A stretch of 64,000 nt of DNA, from assembly GCF_019468565.1 (NCBI RefSeq), contig NZ_CP080521.1, positions 8,432,001 to 8,496,000 of the forward strand. Reading direction: 5' to 3'. The notes under the pieces are model-generated. The model was not told the origin of the DNA, ran no database searches, and was given only the letters and a program-made list of their open reading frames with translations. This DNA comes from Pseudonocardia sp. DSM 110487 (GTDB lineage: Bacteria > Actinomycetota > Actinomycetes > Mycobacteriales > Pseudonocardiaceae). The position numbers and the translations under genes are program-made. Shown one piece after another: positions 7,857 to 16,006 of the stretch (its first letter is position 1; every line of letters starts with the position of its first letter).

Positions 7857-8654
7857 TCAGCCCCGCTTCGCCACGGCCGCGATCAGTGGCAGCGGGTCCG
7901 GAGCCTCCCCCACGGGCTGGAACACCACCGTGCTGGCCCCGATCTCGGCCAACGTGGTGACCGACTCGTCGATCCGGGCCACGAGGTCCGGAGCTCCCGC
8001 GTCGACCTCAACGAAGACCACCGTGTCGAACGGCTCGCCGGATCGACCGGCCGCCTTGCTGCCGGCGGCGGCGTTCGCCACGCCCTCCCGGACCTGGTCG
8101 AGGCTGAGCACCGAGTCGAGGATGACACCGTCGGCCACCTCGCCTGCCAGGCCGACGGTCTTGGGCCCGCGCCCGCCGACGAGCAGCGGTGGCGGGGACG
8201 CGGGTGGCCAATCGAGGGTGACGTCGCTCAGGCGCACGTAGCGCCCCTCCATGTCGACGGTGCGACCGTGCAGGAGATCCCGCACCGCGGTGGTGTACTC
8301 CCGCAGCAACGTCATCGGCGACGAAACCCTTGCCCCGACCTGCTCCATCCACTCCAGGACCCCGTGGCCGAGCCCTGGCCGGAACCGGCCGGGGAACATC
8401 CGGGCCACGGTGGCGATCTCCATCGCGGCGAGCGCCGGATTGCGCAGCGGCACCGGCAACAGCCCGACGCCGACGTGCAGCCGCTCCGTCCAGGCCAGCG
8501 CGGCCGTTGCCGTGCTGAGGCCACCCTCGAAGAAGCAGTCCTCCCACAGCCACAGCTGCGCGATACCCGCCGCCTCGGCCGCCCGCGCCACGTCGCGCAG
8601 CTGTTCGGGCGAGCACTGCGGGCGGAAGGTCACGCCGATCGTCGGATCCGTCAT
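7857..8654 (-). CDS. LLM-class oxidoreductase, tandem paralogue 1
   Basis: This 265-aa luciferase-like protein has an AQLWLWEDCFFEGG motif near residue 35, a GVGLLPVPLRNPALAAMEIATV segment, and an F420/FMN-type GGRGPKTVGLAGEVADGVILD loop near residue 165. It closely resembles the gene immediately upstream at protein and DNA level: the stretch around 8200-8335 differs at only a few positions from 9030-9165. The pair clearly arose by tandem duplication, with either recent origin or local gene conversion. The 31-bp gap suggests one transcript from the upstream copy. The substrate is unknown. Confidence 0.85.
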   Translation of the reverse strand: MTDPTIGVTFRPQCSPEQLRDVARAAEAAGIAQLWLWEDCFFEGGLSTATAALAWTERLHVGVGLLPVPLRNPALAAMEIATVARMFPGRFRPGLGHGVLEWMEQVGARVSSPMTLLREYTTAVRDLLHGRTVDMEGRYVRLSDVTLDWPPASPPPLLVGGRGPKTVGLAGEVADGVILDSVLSLDQVREGVANAAAGSKAAGRSGEPFDTVVFVEVDAGAPDLVARIDESVTTLAEIGASTVVFQPVGEAPDPLPLIAAVAKRG

Positions 8655-8685
8655 GTGGCGATCCCACCACGGGAGGCCGACACGA

Positions 8686-9477
8686 TCACGTGCCTCGCGT
8701 CTCCCAGGCCGCGATCAGCGGCTCGGGATCGAAGGAGGGCTCGGCGCCGTGGAACACGACGGTGTCGGCGCCGATCCCGGACAGCGTTGCGATCGACTCG
8801 TCCATCTGCGCGGCCAGATCCGCGGACGTCGGGTCGAGCTCGACGAAGACGACGTTGTCGAACGGATCACCGCGGCCGGCAGCCGTGCGCCCTTCCGCCG
8901 CGGTGGCGAACACGTCGCGGACCTTGTCGAGCGCGAACCCGGCGTCGAGCAGAACTCCGTCGCCGATCTCGCCCGCCAGCCGCACCGTCTTCGGCCCGCG
9001 CCCGCCGACGATCACCGGCGGCGGCGAGGCGGGTGGCCAGTCGAGGGTGACGTCGCTCAGGCGCACGTAGCGCCCCTCCACGTCGACGGTGCGGCCGTGC
9101 AGGAGATCCCGCACCGCGGTGGTGTACTCCCGCAGCAACGTCATCGGCGACGAAACCCGCGCGCCGGCCTGCTCCATCCACTCCAGGTTGCCGTGTCCGA
9201 GCGCGGGCCGGAACCGCCCCGGGAACATCCGGGCGACCGTGGCGATCTCCATCGCGGCGAGCGCCGGGTTGCGCAGCGGCACCGGCAGCAGCCCGACCCC
9301 GACCTCTATCCGTTCCGTCCACGCGAGCGCCGCGGTGGCGGAGGTGAGCCCGCCCTCGTAGAAGCAGTCCTCCCACAGCCACAGCTGGGCGAAGCCCGCG
9401 GCCTCAGCGGCCCGCGCCACTTCCCGCAACCGCTCGGGCGGGGACTTCGGGGTGAACACCACGCCGGCCGCCGTCAT
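8686..9477 (-). CDS. LLM-class oxidoreductase, tandem paralogue 2
   Basis: This 263-aa protein is the upstream member of the tandem luciferase-like pair, with WLWEDCFYEGGLTSATAAL, LLPVPLRNPALAAMEIATV and GGRGPKTVRLAGEIGDGVLLD in the same places. The ATG at 9477 was chosen because it aligns with the start of its paralogue; the open frame continues upstream only as antisense to the amidotransferase gene. Differences cluster in the C-terminal third, near the likely substrate end of the barrel, which suggests changed specificity. The promoter probably lies in the 105-bp divergent space shared with the amidotransferase. Confidence 0.84.
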   Translation of the reverse strand: MTAAGVVFTPKSPPERLREVARAAEAAGFAQLWLWEDCFYEGGLTSATAALAWTERIEVGVGLLPVPLRNPALAAMEIATVARMFPGRFRPALGHGNLEWMEQAGARVSSPMTLLREYTTAVRDLLHGRTVDVEGRYVRLSDVTLDWPPASPPPVIVGGRGPKTVRLAGEIGDGVLLDAGFALDKVRDVFATAAEGRTAAGRGDPFDNVVFVELDPTSADLAAQMDESIATLSGIGADTVVFHGAEPSFDPEPLIAAWETRGT

Positions 9478-9582
9478 GTGTCGATCACCCCAGAAGTGTC
9501 CGACACGAACTGGAAACACGCCACGGACTTGCGCGGGCGCCCGGTCGCGTCGTCCACTCGACGTCGAAGAGCGGAGGCTGCC

Positions 9583-11364
9583 ATGTGCGGTATCGCGGGC
9601 GAGATCCGGTTCGACGGCACCGCGCCGGACGTCCCGGCGGTCGCGCGGATGACGGCCGAGATGCACCGCCGCGGCCCGGACGGGTCGGGGGTGTACTCGA
9701 CGGGCGCCGTCGCGCTCGGGCACCGGCGACTGAAGATCCTGGACCTGTCCGAGCGCGGTGCGCAGCCGATGGTCGACCCCGAGCTCGGGCTCGCCGCCGT
9801 GTTCAACGGTCTGATCTACAACTACCGCGAGCTGCGCGCCGAGCTGGAGGCCGCTGGGTACCGGTTCTTCTCGACGTCCGACACGGAGGTGCTGCTCAAG
9901 GCGTTCCACCGGTGGGGCGCGGCCTGCGTCGAACGATTCCTCGGGATGTTCGCGTTCGGGATCGTCGAGCGCGACACCGGCGTGCTGACGCTCGGCCGCG
10001 ACCGGCTGGGCATCAAACCGCTCTACGTCTCCGAGGCACCGGGCCGGCTGCGCTTCGCCTCGTCGCTGCCCGCACTGCTCGCGGGCGGAGACGTCGACAC
10101 CTCGATCGACCCGGTCGCGCTGCACCACTACATGACGTTCCACTCGGTGGTCCCCGCGCCGCGCACGATCCTCGCAGGCGTCCGGAAGTTGCCCCCGGCC
10201 ACGGTCCGCACGATCCGGCCGGACGGCACGTCCGACGACCGCGTGTACTGGCGGCCCGAGCACACCCGGAAGCCCGAGCACGCCGGCATGAGCGCCCGCG
10301 ACTGGAGCGACGCGGTGCTGGAGGCGCTCCGGGTCGCGGTGCGGCGGCGGATGGTCGCGGACGTCCCGGTCGGCGTACTCCTGTCCGGAGGGCTCGACTC
10401 CTCCCTCGTGGTCGCGCTGCTGGCCGGGGAGGGCCAGACCGGGCTCGCGACGTTCAGCGTCGGCTTCCACGCGACGGCGGGCGAGGTGGGCGACGAGTTC
10501 GAGTACTCGGACCTGATCGCGCGCGAGTTCGCCACCGACCACCACAAGATCCTGATCGACCCCGGCCGGATGCTGCCCGCCGTCGACGCTGCGATCGGGG
10601 CGATGGCCGAGCCGATGGTCAGCCACGACTGCGTGGCGTTCCACCTGCTCGCCGAGGACGTGTCGAAGTCGGTCACCGTGGTGCAGTCCGGCCAGGGCGC
10701 CGACGAGGTGCTCGCGGGCTACGACTGGTACCCGCCGCTCGCGAGCGTGCCGCGGGAACACGGGCCGGCGGCGTACGCGAAGGTGTTCACCGACCGCCCG
10801 CACTCCGAGCTATCCGAGATCCTCGAACCGGAGTGGCTGCTCGACCACGACCCGAGCCGCGCGTTCGTCGCAGAGCACTTCGCCGCACCGGGCGCCGACG
10901 AGACGCTGGACGCCGCCCTGCGCCTCGACTCGACCGTCATGCTGGTGGACGACCCGGTGAAGCGGGTCGACAACATGACCATGGCGTGGGGCCTTGAAGC
11001 GCGGGTCCCGTTCCTCGACCACGAACTGGTGGAGCTGGTGGCGGCCTGCCCGCCGGGGCTGAAGCTCGCCCACGGCGGCAAGGGTGTGCTGAAGGACGCG
11101 GCGCGCGGGGTGGTCCCGGACGCCGTGATCGACCGGCCGAAGGGGTACTTTCCGGTTCCGGCGATCAGGCACCTCGAAGGGCCGTTCCTGGACCGGGTGC
11201 GCGACGCCGTCACGGATCCGGTCGCGAAGGCACGGGGGCTGGTCCGCCGGGACTGGCTGGACGCCATGCTGGCCGACCCGAACACGAAGAGAACGAACCT
11301 GGGCTCCAACGCGTTGTGGCAGGTGGCGCTGTTGGAGATGTGGCTGCAGGAAAGGGGGCTATGA
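9583..11364 (+). CDS. Asparagine synthase-type amidotransferase (N-acetylglutaminylglutamine amidotransferase-like)
   Basis: This 593-aa enzyme has an N-terminal class II glutaminase (Cys2 nucleophile in MCGIAGEIRF, RRGPDGSG, FNGLIYNYRELR, the NTN hydrolase pattern). A C-terminal AsnB synthetase domain follows, with PP-loop motif LLSGGLDSS near residue 270 and a QSGQGADEVLAGYDWYPPL segment. The wording of many segments (VALGHRRLKILDLSE, HHYMTFHSVVPAPRTIL, AMAEPMVSHDCVAFHLL) is that of the NAGGN amidotransferase family, which makes the osmolyte N-acetylglutaminylglutamine amide, rather than plain AsnB. The usual partners (NAGGN synthetase, M42 peptidase) are absent nearby. A GGAGG lies 8 nt before ATG 9583. 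The stop overlaps the next ATG (ATGA). Confidence 0.85.
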   Translation: MCGIAGEIRFDGTAPDVPAVARMTAEMHRRGPDGSGVYSTGAVALGHRRLKILDLSERGAQPMVDPELGLAAVFNGLIYNYRELRAELEAAGYRFFSTSDTEVLLKAFHRWGAACVERFLGMFAFGIVERDTGVLTLGRDRLGIKPLYVSEAPGRLRFASSLPALLAGGDVDTSIDPVALHHYMTFHSVVPAPRTILAGVRKLPPATVRTIRPDGTSDDRVYWRPEHTRKPEHAGMSARDWSDAVLEALRVAVRRRMVADVPVGVLLSGGLDSSLVVALLAGEGQTGLATFSVGFHATAGEVGDEFEYSDLIAREFATDHHKILIDPGRMLPAVDAAIGAMAEPMVSHDCVAFHLLAEDVSKSVTVVQSGQGADEVLAGYDWYPPLASVPREHGPAAYAKVFTDRPHSELSEILEPEWLLDHDPSRAFVAEHFAAPGADETLDAALRLDSTVMLVDDPVKRVDNMTMAWGLEARVPFLDHELVELVAACPPGLKLAHGGKGVLKDAARGVVPDAVIDRPKGYFPVPAIRHLEGPFLDRVRDAVTDPVAKARGLVRRDWLDAMLADPNTKRTNLGSNALWQVALLEMWLQERGL

Positions 11365-13241
11365 GGATGGAGCACGCGGGGTTCACCGAGCGACGGCTCG
11401 CACGTCTCGGCGGCGGCACGGATGCGCATGGGCTCTTCCCCGCGCGTTACTCCCATCCGGCCCCGTCGCCGGACGGCACCCTGCTCGCCTGGATCTCCGA
11501 TCGGGACGGCAGGCCGCGCGCGTGGGTGGCGCCACTCCCACCCGCAGGCAAGCCGGTCGTGGAGCCGGACCGGCCGCTGCCGGCCGACGGCGATGTCGAG
11601 ACCATGTGCTGGTCGCCCGACGGACTCTGGATCGCCTGCCAGATCGCCCCGCACGGCGGCGAGCGCACCCGCGTGCAGGTGATCTCGCCGGACGGCAGCC
11701 AGGTGCGTGACCTCGCGCCCGGTGCGGCGGCCGCCACGCTCGGGGTGTGGTCGCACACCGGTCGCCAGCTCGGCATCACGATCTTCACCGAGGGCTCCGG
11801 CGACGGGCAGGCCTGCCTCGTCGACCTGCGCGACGGCACGTCCACCGTCCTCGCGTCCGGCCCGGCCGCTCGCATCTGCGCGGTGAGCGGCGACGGCAGG
11901 CGGGCGGTCGTGCGGCTGGGGCCCCGCGGGGCCCGCCGGCTCGAGCTGGTGGACCTGCGCACCGGCCGGCGCACCGAGCTCCTGCCCGGCGGGGCCAACG
12001 TGGCGGACGCACGGTTCGGCGTCACCGGCCGCCAGCTCTACGTGCACACCGACGCGGGGCGCGAGCGCCCTGCGCTGCTCGCCGTCACGCTGCGCGGCAC
12101 CAGCGGTGTCTCCACGGTCTACCCGATCGCCGAGCGCCCCGACGACGACCTCGACATGGTGTCCCTCGACCCCGCAGGCGTACGCGCCGCGCTCGCGTGG
12201 AACGTCGACGGGCGCAGCGAGATCGAGCTGCTCGACCTGCGCTCCGGGATGCTCGAGCCGGTCGTCCCGGTGCCCGGCGACGTCGTCACGGGCGCGGCGT
12301 TCACCCTCGACGGCACCGCGCTGCTCGTCGCGAACGAGGGCCCAGCGGTGTCACCGCGGCTCTCGCGGATCGGGCTCGACGTGCACGGGGTCGCCACCCC
12401 GCTGCTGCGCCCCGCCAAGCAGTTCCGCCCGGAGAATTTCGGCAGAGCGCTGGTGGAGCCCACGCTGCACGAGTTCCGGGCCGAGGACGGCCTGCGCCTG
12501 TCGGGCTGGCTGTTCCGGCCGAGCGGAGCGCTCGGCCCGCAGCCCACGCTGATCTGGCTGCACGGTGGCCCCGAGGCGCAGGAGCGGCCGACGTTCCAGC
12601 CGCTGTTCCAGGCGCTGGTCGCGGAGGGCATCGCCGTTTTCGCGCCGAACGTGCGCGGATCCGGCGGCTACGGGCGCACGTTCACCACGGCCGACGACGG
12701 CGAGCGCCGCTTCGCCGCGATCACCGATGTGCGCGTGGCCGTCGACTTCCTTGTCTCCGCCGGTCTCGCCGACCCGACGCGCGTCGGCGTCTCCGGCCGC
12801 TCGTACGGCGGCTACCTCGCCCTGGCGGCGCTGGCCTGGTTCCCCGACCTGTTCTCCGCCGGCGTCGACGTGTGCGGCATCGCCGACTTCGCCACGTTCT
12901 ACGCACACACCGAGCCGTGGATCGCCGCCTCGGCGGCCACGAAGTACGGCGACCCGCACGCCGACGCCGCCCTGCTGCAGGAGCTCTCCCCCCTGCACCG
13001 CGTCGACCGGATCACGGCGCCGCTGCTCGTGGTGCACGGCGCGCACGACACGAACGTGCCGCTCGAGGAGGCCCAGCAGGTGGTGGACGCACTGCGCGAG
13101 CGCGGCGCGAGCCCCGGTTTCCTGCTCTTCGAGGACGAGGGCCACGAGGTGCGCGGCACCGACAACCGGGTGGTGTTCGTCCGCGAGGTGGTGCGCTGGG
13201 TGACCGCGCACCTGCTGGGGCTGTCCGAGCAGACGGCGTGA
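11361..13241 (+). CDS. S9-family (prolyl oligopeptidase-like) serine peptidase
   Basis: This 626-aa cytosolic protein has two domains. The first 370 residues form WD/propeller-like repeats (SPDGTLLAWISD, WSPDGLWIACQ, FTLDGTALLVANE). The C-terminal alpha/beta-hydrolase has the nucleophile in GRSYGG (Ser about 481), the acid in HGAHDTNVP (Asp about 563) and the base in DEGHEVRG (His about 595). Members cleave short peptides or act as acylaminoacyl peptidases. Its ATG overlaps the amidotransferase stop, and AAAGGGGG precedes it, so the two are translationally coupled. That makes a small amidated peptide-like product of the amidotransferase a plausible substrate, an inference from position only. 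Confidence 0.88.
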   Translation: MRMEHAGFTERRLARLGGGTDAHGLFPARYSHPAPSPDGTLLAWISDRDGRPRAWVAPLPPAGKPVVEPDRPLPADGDVETMCWSPDGLWIACQIAPHGGERTRVQVISPDGSQVRDLAPGAAAATLGVWSHTGRQLGITIFTEGSGDGQACLVDLRDGTSTVLASGPAARICAVSGDGRRAVVRLGPRGARRLELVDLRTGRRTELLPGGANVADARFGVTGRQLYVHTDAGRERPALLAVTLRGTSGVSTVYPIAERPDDDLDMVSLDPAGVRAALAWNVDGRSEIELLDLRSGMLEPVVPVPGDVVTGAAFTLDGTALLVANEGPAVSPRLSRIGLDVHGVATPLLRPAKQFRPENFGRALVEPTLHEFRAEDGLRLSGWLFRPSGALGPQPTLIWLHGGPEAQERPTFQPLFQALVAEGIAVFAPNVRGSGGYGRTFTTADDGERRFAAITDVRVAVDFLVSAGLADPTRVGVSGRSYGGYLALAALAWFPDLFSAGVDVCGIADFATFYAHTEPWIAASAATKYGDPHADAALLQELSPLHRVDRITAPLLVVHGAHDTNVPLEEAQQVVDALRERGASPGFLLFEDEGHEVRGTDNRVVFVREVVRWVTAHLLGLSEQTA

Positions 13242-14428
13242 TCACCACCGCGGCACTGCGGGCGTGGTGGCACCACCGGCAGGGCCTCGACGGGCACCTG
13301 GCCGGGCGGTCCCCCGCCGACGTGCTGGCCCGCACGGGGTGGGCCCGGTCCGTCGGCGGCTCCGCGCCGTACCTGACGCTGTTCGCGCGGGCAGGCATCG
13401 GACGCGGTGAGGTCGACAAGGCCGTCGCCGCCCAGGAGATCTGCGAGCTGCCGTCAGCGCGCGGGTGCACCTACGTGCTCCCCGCATCCGACTTCCCGGT
13501 CGGGCTGGCCTGCGGCGCGGGCGCGCCCGAGGCCGAGCTCACCGCGGCGGTGAAGCACCTCGACGTCACCCGGTCCGAGGTCGAGGAACTGTGCGACGCG
13601 GTGCTGCGCGTGCTGGACGGCGCCGGCAGGCCGCTCGACCCGGCCGCGCTGCGGCGCGAGCTCGGCCCGGCCGTCCGGGGCCTGGGCGAGGCAGGAAAGA
13701 AGCGCGGCACCACGTCCACGCTCCCGCTCGCACTCGGCCTGCTGCAGGGCCGCGGCCGGATCCGCCGGGTCCCGGTGAACGGGCGGCTCGACGAGCAGCG
13801 GTTCGGATACGTGCCGTGGGTCCCGTCGCCGCTGCTCGACGCGCCGGATGGTGAGGCCGCACGCACCGTGCTGGCCGCCCGCTACTTCCACTGGGCCGGC
13901 CCGGCGTCACTCACCCACTTCCGCTGGTTCTCCGGGTTCGGTGCCGCGGCCGCGAAGGCGGTTGTCGCACCACTGGGCCTGGTGCCGGTCGGCGACCTGC
14001 TCGCGCTGCCCGAGACGGTCCACGAGCTGGCAGCCTTCGAGCCACCGGACGAGCCGTCGTACGCGCTGGTCGGCTGGATCGACGGCATCCACCTCCTGCA
14101 CCGCGACATGCACCGGCTGCTCGATCCGGTGGACACTGCGCGGCCGGAGCCGGCGTCCACGCGGGGACGCACGCTGGGCGACCTCACCGACCCGCCGTGC
14201 CAGCTGATCGTGGACCGCGGGCGGATCGTCGGGCTGTGGGAGTACGACCCGGACGCGCGCGAGATCGTCCGGCAGCTGTTCGTGCCGGAGGACGACGCCC
14301 TGCGCGCGGCCGTCGCGCGCACCGAGGAGTTCGCCCGCGAGCAGCTCGGCGACGTGCGCGGGGGAAGCCTCGACTCACCGGCCTCCCGAGCGCCACGGCT
14401 CGACGCATTGCGGGCTACAGCCGGCTGA
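13238..14428 (+). CDS. Winged-helix DNA-binding protein of the YcaQ / HTH_42 (DNA glycosylase-like) family
   Basis: This 396-aa protein resembles the HTH_42/YcaQ superfamily, which includes interstrand-crosslink DNA glycosylases. It starts ALRAWWHHRQGLDG and has an ICELPSARGCTYVLPASD segment, a central helical region with a QGRGRIRRVPVNGR wing, and a YFHWAGPASLTHFRWFSGF segment where YcaQ proteins carry their catalytic-region residues. The C-terminal part has CQLIVDRGRIVGLWEYDP. The start is the GTG overlapping the S9 peptidase stop, giving a three-gene coupled operon. Its 3' end overlaps the convergent kinase gene by 14 bp. The exact catalytic motif was not verified. Confidence 0.75.
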   Translation: MITTAALRAWWHHRQGLDGHLAGRSPADVLARTGWARSVGGSAPYLTLFARAGIGRGEVDKAVAAQEICELPSARGCTYVLPASDFPVGLACGAGAPEAELTAAVKHLDVTRSEVEELCDAVLRVLDGAGRPLDPAALRRELGPAVRGLGEAGKKRGTTSTLPLALGLLQGRGRIRRVPVNGRLDEQRFGYVPWVPSPLLDAPDGEAARTVLAARYFHWAGPASLTHFRWFSGFGAAAAKAVVAPLGLVPVGDLLALPETVHELAAFEPPDEPSYALVGWIDGIHLLHRDMHRLLDPVDTARPEPASTRGRTLGDLTDPPCQLIVDRGRIVGLWEYDPDAREIVRQLFVPEDDALRAAVARTEEFAREQLGDVRGGSLDSPASRAPRLDALRATAG

Positions 14429-15920
14429 ACGACTCCATGATCGTCTGGCCGGCGGACCCGGTGCCCAGGACGAACCGGTACGGCTCGTTGGACGTGCTGC
14501 CGTCCTGGCGGGTGAACACGACCGTGGCCTCGACGGTGTCGTCCCCGGTCTGGCGGATGTTCTGCAGGTTCACCGACCGGAACTGCGCCCAGAAGCTCTC
14601 GTAGCCGTCCCGGCCTTGGGACTGGCCCTGCGCCTCAGGGCCCAGCAGCTGCCACGCGGAGTCGGTGTCGCCGGGCAGGAGGCCGTAGTAGTTCTGGACG
14701 AATGCGACGGCGTCGGATGGGGCGGCGGGGGCCGATGTGGGCGCGATGGTGGGTAGCGCTGTCGGGGCAGGTGCGGTGGTAGCCGGGGACGAGGTGGGCG
14801 GGGCGGCGGGAGCGCTGGTGGGGGCCGGCTGGGCCGCCGGGCTGCCGCCGGGCTCGGTGCCCGCGCCGCTGGTCAAGATCGCAGCGACAACGCCTGCGCC
14901 GAGGGCCACCACGGCGAGCACCCCGAGGAGCAGCGGCGTCCGCCGATTGCGCCGCGGCGCCGGGCGGCCCGGCGCGGGGCGTGGCACGTCCGAAAGGGTG
15001 GGCGGCGGGGACTTCGCGGGCGCCGTCACGGCGGTGCTCACCGGCGCCGTCGCGAGGGGGGCGAACCCGGCGTCGCCCCCGCTGCTCAGGGCCGTGAGCG
15101 CCTCGCGGGCCTGGGCCGCCGACGGCCGGTCCTCCGGCTCCCGGCTCAGCAGCCGCATGATCACGTCGACGACGGGCCCCTCCTGCTTCGGAGGCCGCGG
15201 CTGCTCGGTGGCGACCTTGTGCAGCAGGGCGTAGGCGTTGTCGTCGAGCCCGAATGGCGGGACTCCCTCGACCGCGGCGTAGAGCGTGGCGCCGAGCGCG
15301 AACACGTCGGACGCCGCCGTGGGGTTGAGCCCGCGTGCCACCTCAGGGGACAGGAACGCGGGCGTGCCTGCGATCAGGCCCGTGCGGGTGAGCTGCACGT
15401 CGTCGACGGCACGGGAGACCCCGAAGTCGGTGAGCTTGACCCGCCCGTCGTCGGCGATCAGCACGTTGCCCGGCTTGACGTCCCGGTGGGTGACGCCCGC
15501 GAGGTGCGCGGCGGCCAGCCCGTCGGCGACCTGACGGCCGATGTCCGCGGCTTCCTGCGGCGGCAACGGGCCCTTCTCGCCGAGCACCTGGGCCAGCGAC
15601 CGCGACGGGAGGTACTCCATCACCAGCCACGGCCGGTCCTCGTGCACGACGACATCGAACATGCTGATGACGTGCGCGTGCTGCAGCCGGGCGCCGATCC
15701 GGCCCTCGCGCAGGAGGCGCTGGCGCGACTCCTCGAGCGCGTCGCTGCCCGCGGCTGTGGGCGGTGCGGCCGCGATGAGAAGCTCCTTGACAGCGACCGT
15801 GCGGTTCAACAGCTCGTCGGTGGCTCGCCATACCGCACCCATCGCGCCGGCACCGATTCGCTCGTCGAGCCGGTAACGGTTACCGACGCGGACGGGTGTG
15901 TGATCGGATGCGGGGCTCAT
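14415..15920 (-). CDS. Membrane-anchored Ser/Thr protein kinase (PknB-type)
   Basis: This 501-aa protein has a full Hanks-type kinase domain in residues 15-275: glycine loop GAGAMG, VAVKEL lysine, HRDVKPGN catalytic loop, DFG in KLTDFGVSR and SPEVARG in place of APE. A Pro-rich linker leads to one transmembrane helix (LLLGVLAVVALGAGVVAAIL). Outside is a Pro/Ala/Ser/Thr-rich stalk and a 100-residue C-terminal domain of NTF2/SnoaL-like appearance (FVQNYYGLLPGDTDSAWQLL), probably the sensor. There are no PASTA repeats. ATG 15920 is preferred over an in-frame TTG three codons upstream. The partner and ligand are unknown. Confidence 0.9.
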   Translation of the reverse strand: MSPASDHTPVRVGNRYRLDERIGAGAMGAVWRATDELLNRTVAVKELLIAAAPPTAAGSDALEESRQRLLREGRIGARLQHAHVISMFDVVVHEDRPWLVMEYLPSRSLAQVLGEKGPLPPQEAADIGRQVADGLAAAHLAGVTHRDVKPGNVLIADDGRVKLTDFGVSRAVDDVQLTRTGLIAGTPAFLSPEVARGLNPTAASDVFALGATLYAAVEGVPPFGLDDNAYALLHKVATEQPRPPKQEGPVVDVIMRLLSREPEDRPSAAQAREALTALSSGGDAGFAPLATAPVSTAVTAPAKSPPPTLSDVPRPAPGRPAPRRNRRTPLLLGVLAVVALGAGVVAAILTSGAGTEPGGSPAAQPAPTSAPAAPPTSSPATTAPAPTALPTIAPTSAPAAPSDAVAFVQNYYGLLPGDTDSAWQLLGPEAQGQSQGRDGYESFWAQFRSVNLQNIRQTGDDTVEATVVFTRQDGSTSNEPYRFVLGTGSAGQTIMESFSRL

Positions 15921-16006
15921 CGCCCGCAAGGGTAGCCAGGCGCGCTGAGAGCATGCTTAGCGCGGGGCCCGCACCCGATCGGGTGAGGGCACGTACCCCG
16001 GAAGGC

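Noticed and set aside
9478..10803. An N-terminal extension of the second luciferase-like gene across the amidotransferase gene
   Set aside because: The extension is antisense to a strong gene, is Arg/Asp-rich in the manner of shadow frames, and the ATG at 9477 aligns with its paralogue.
15941..15964. A hairpin CGCGCT...AGCGCG upstream of the kinase gene
   Set aside because: Only six paired bases around a 12-base centre in very GC-rich DNA; too weak to report as a feature.
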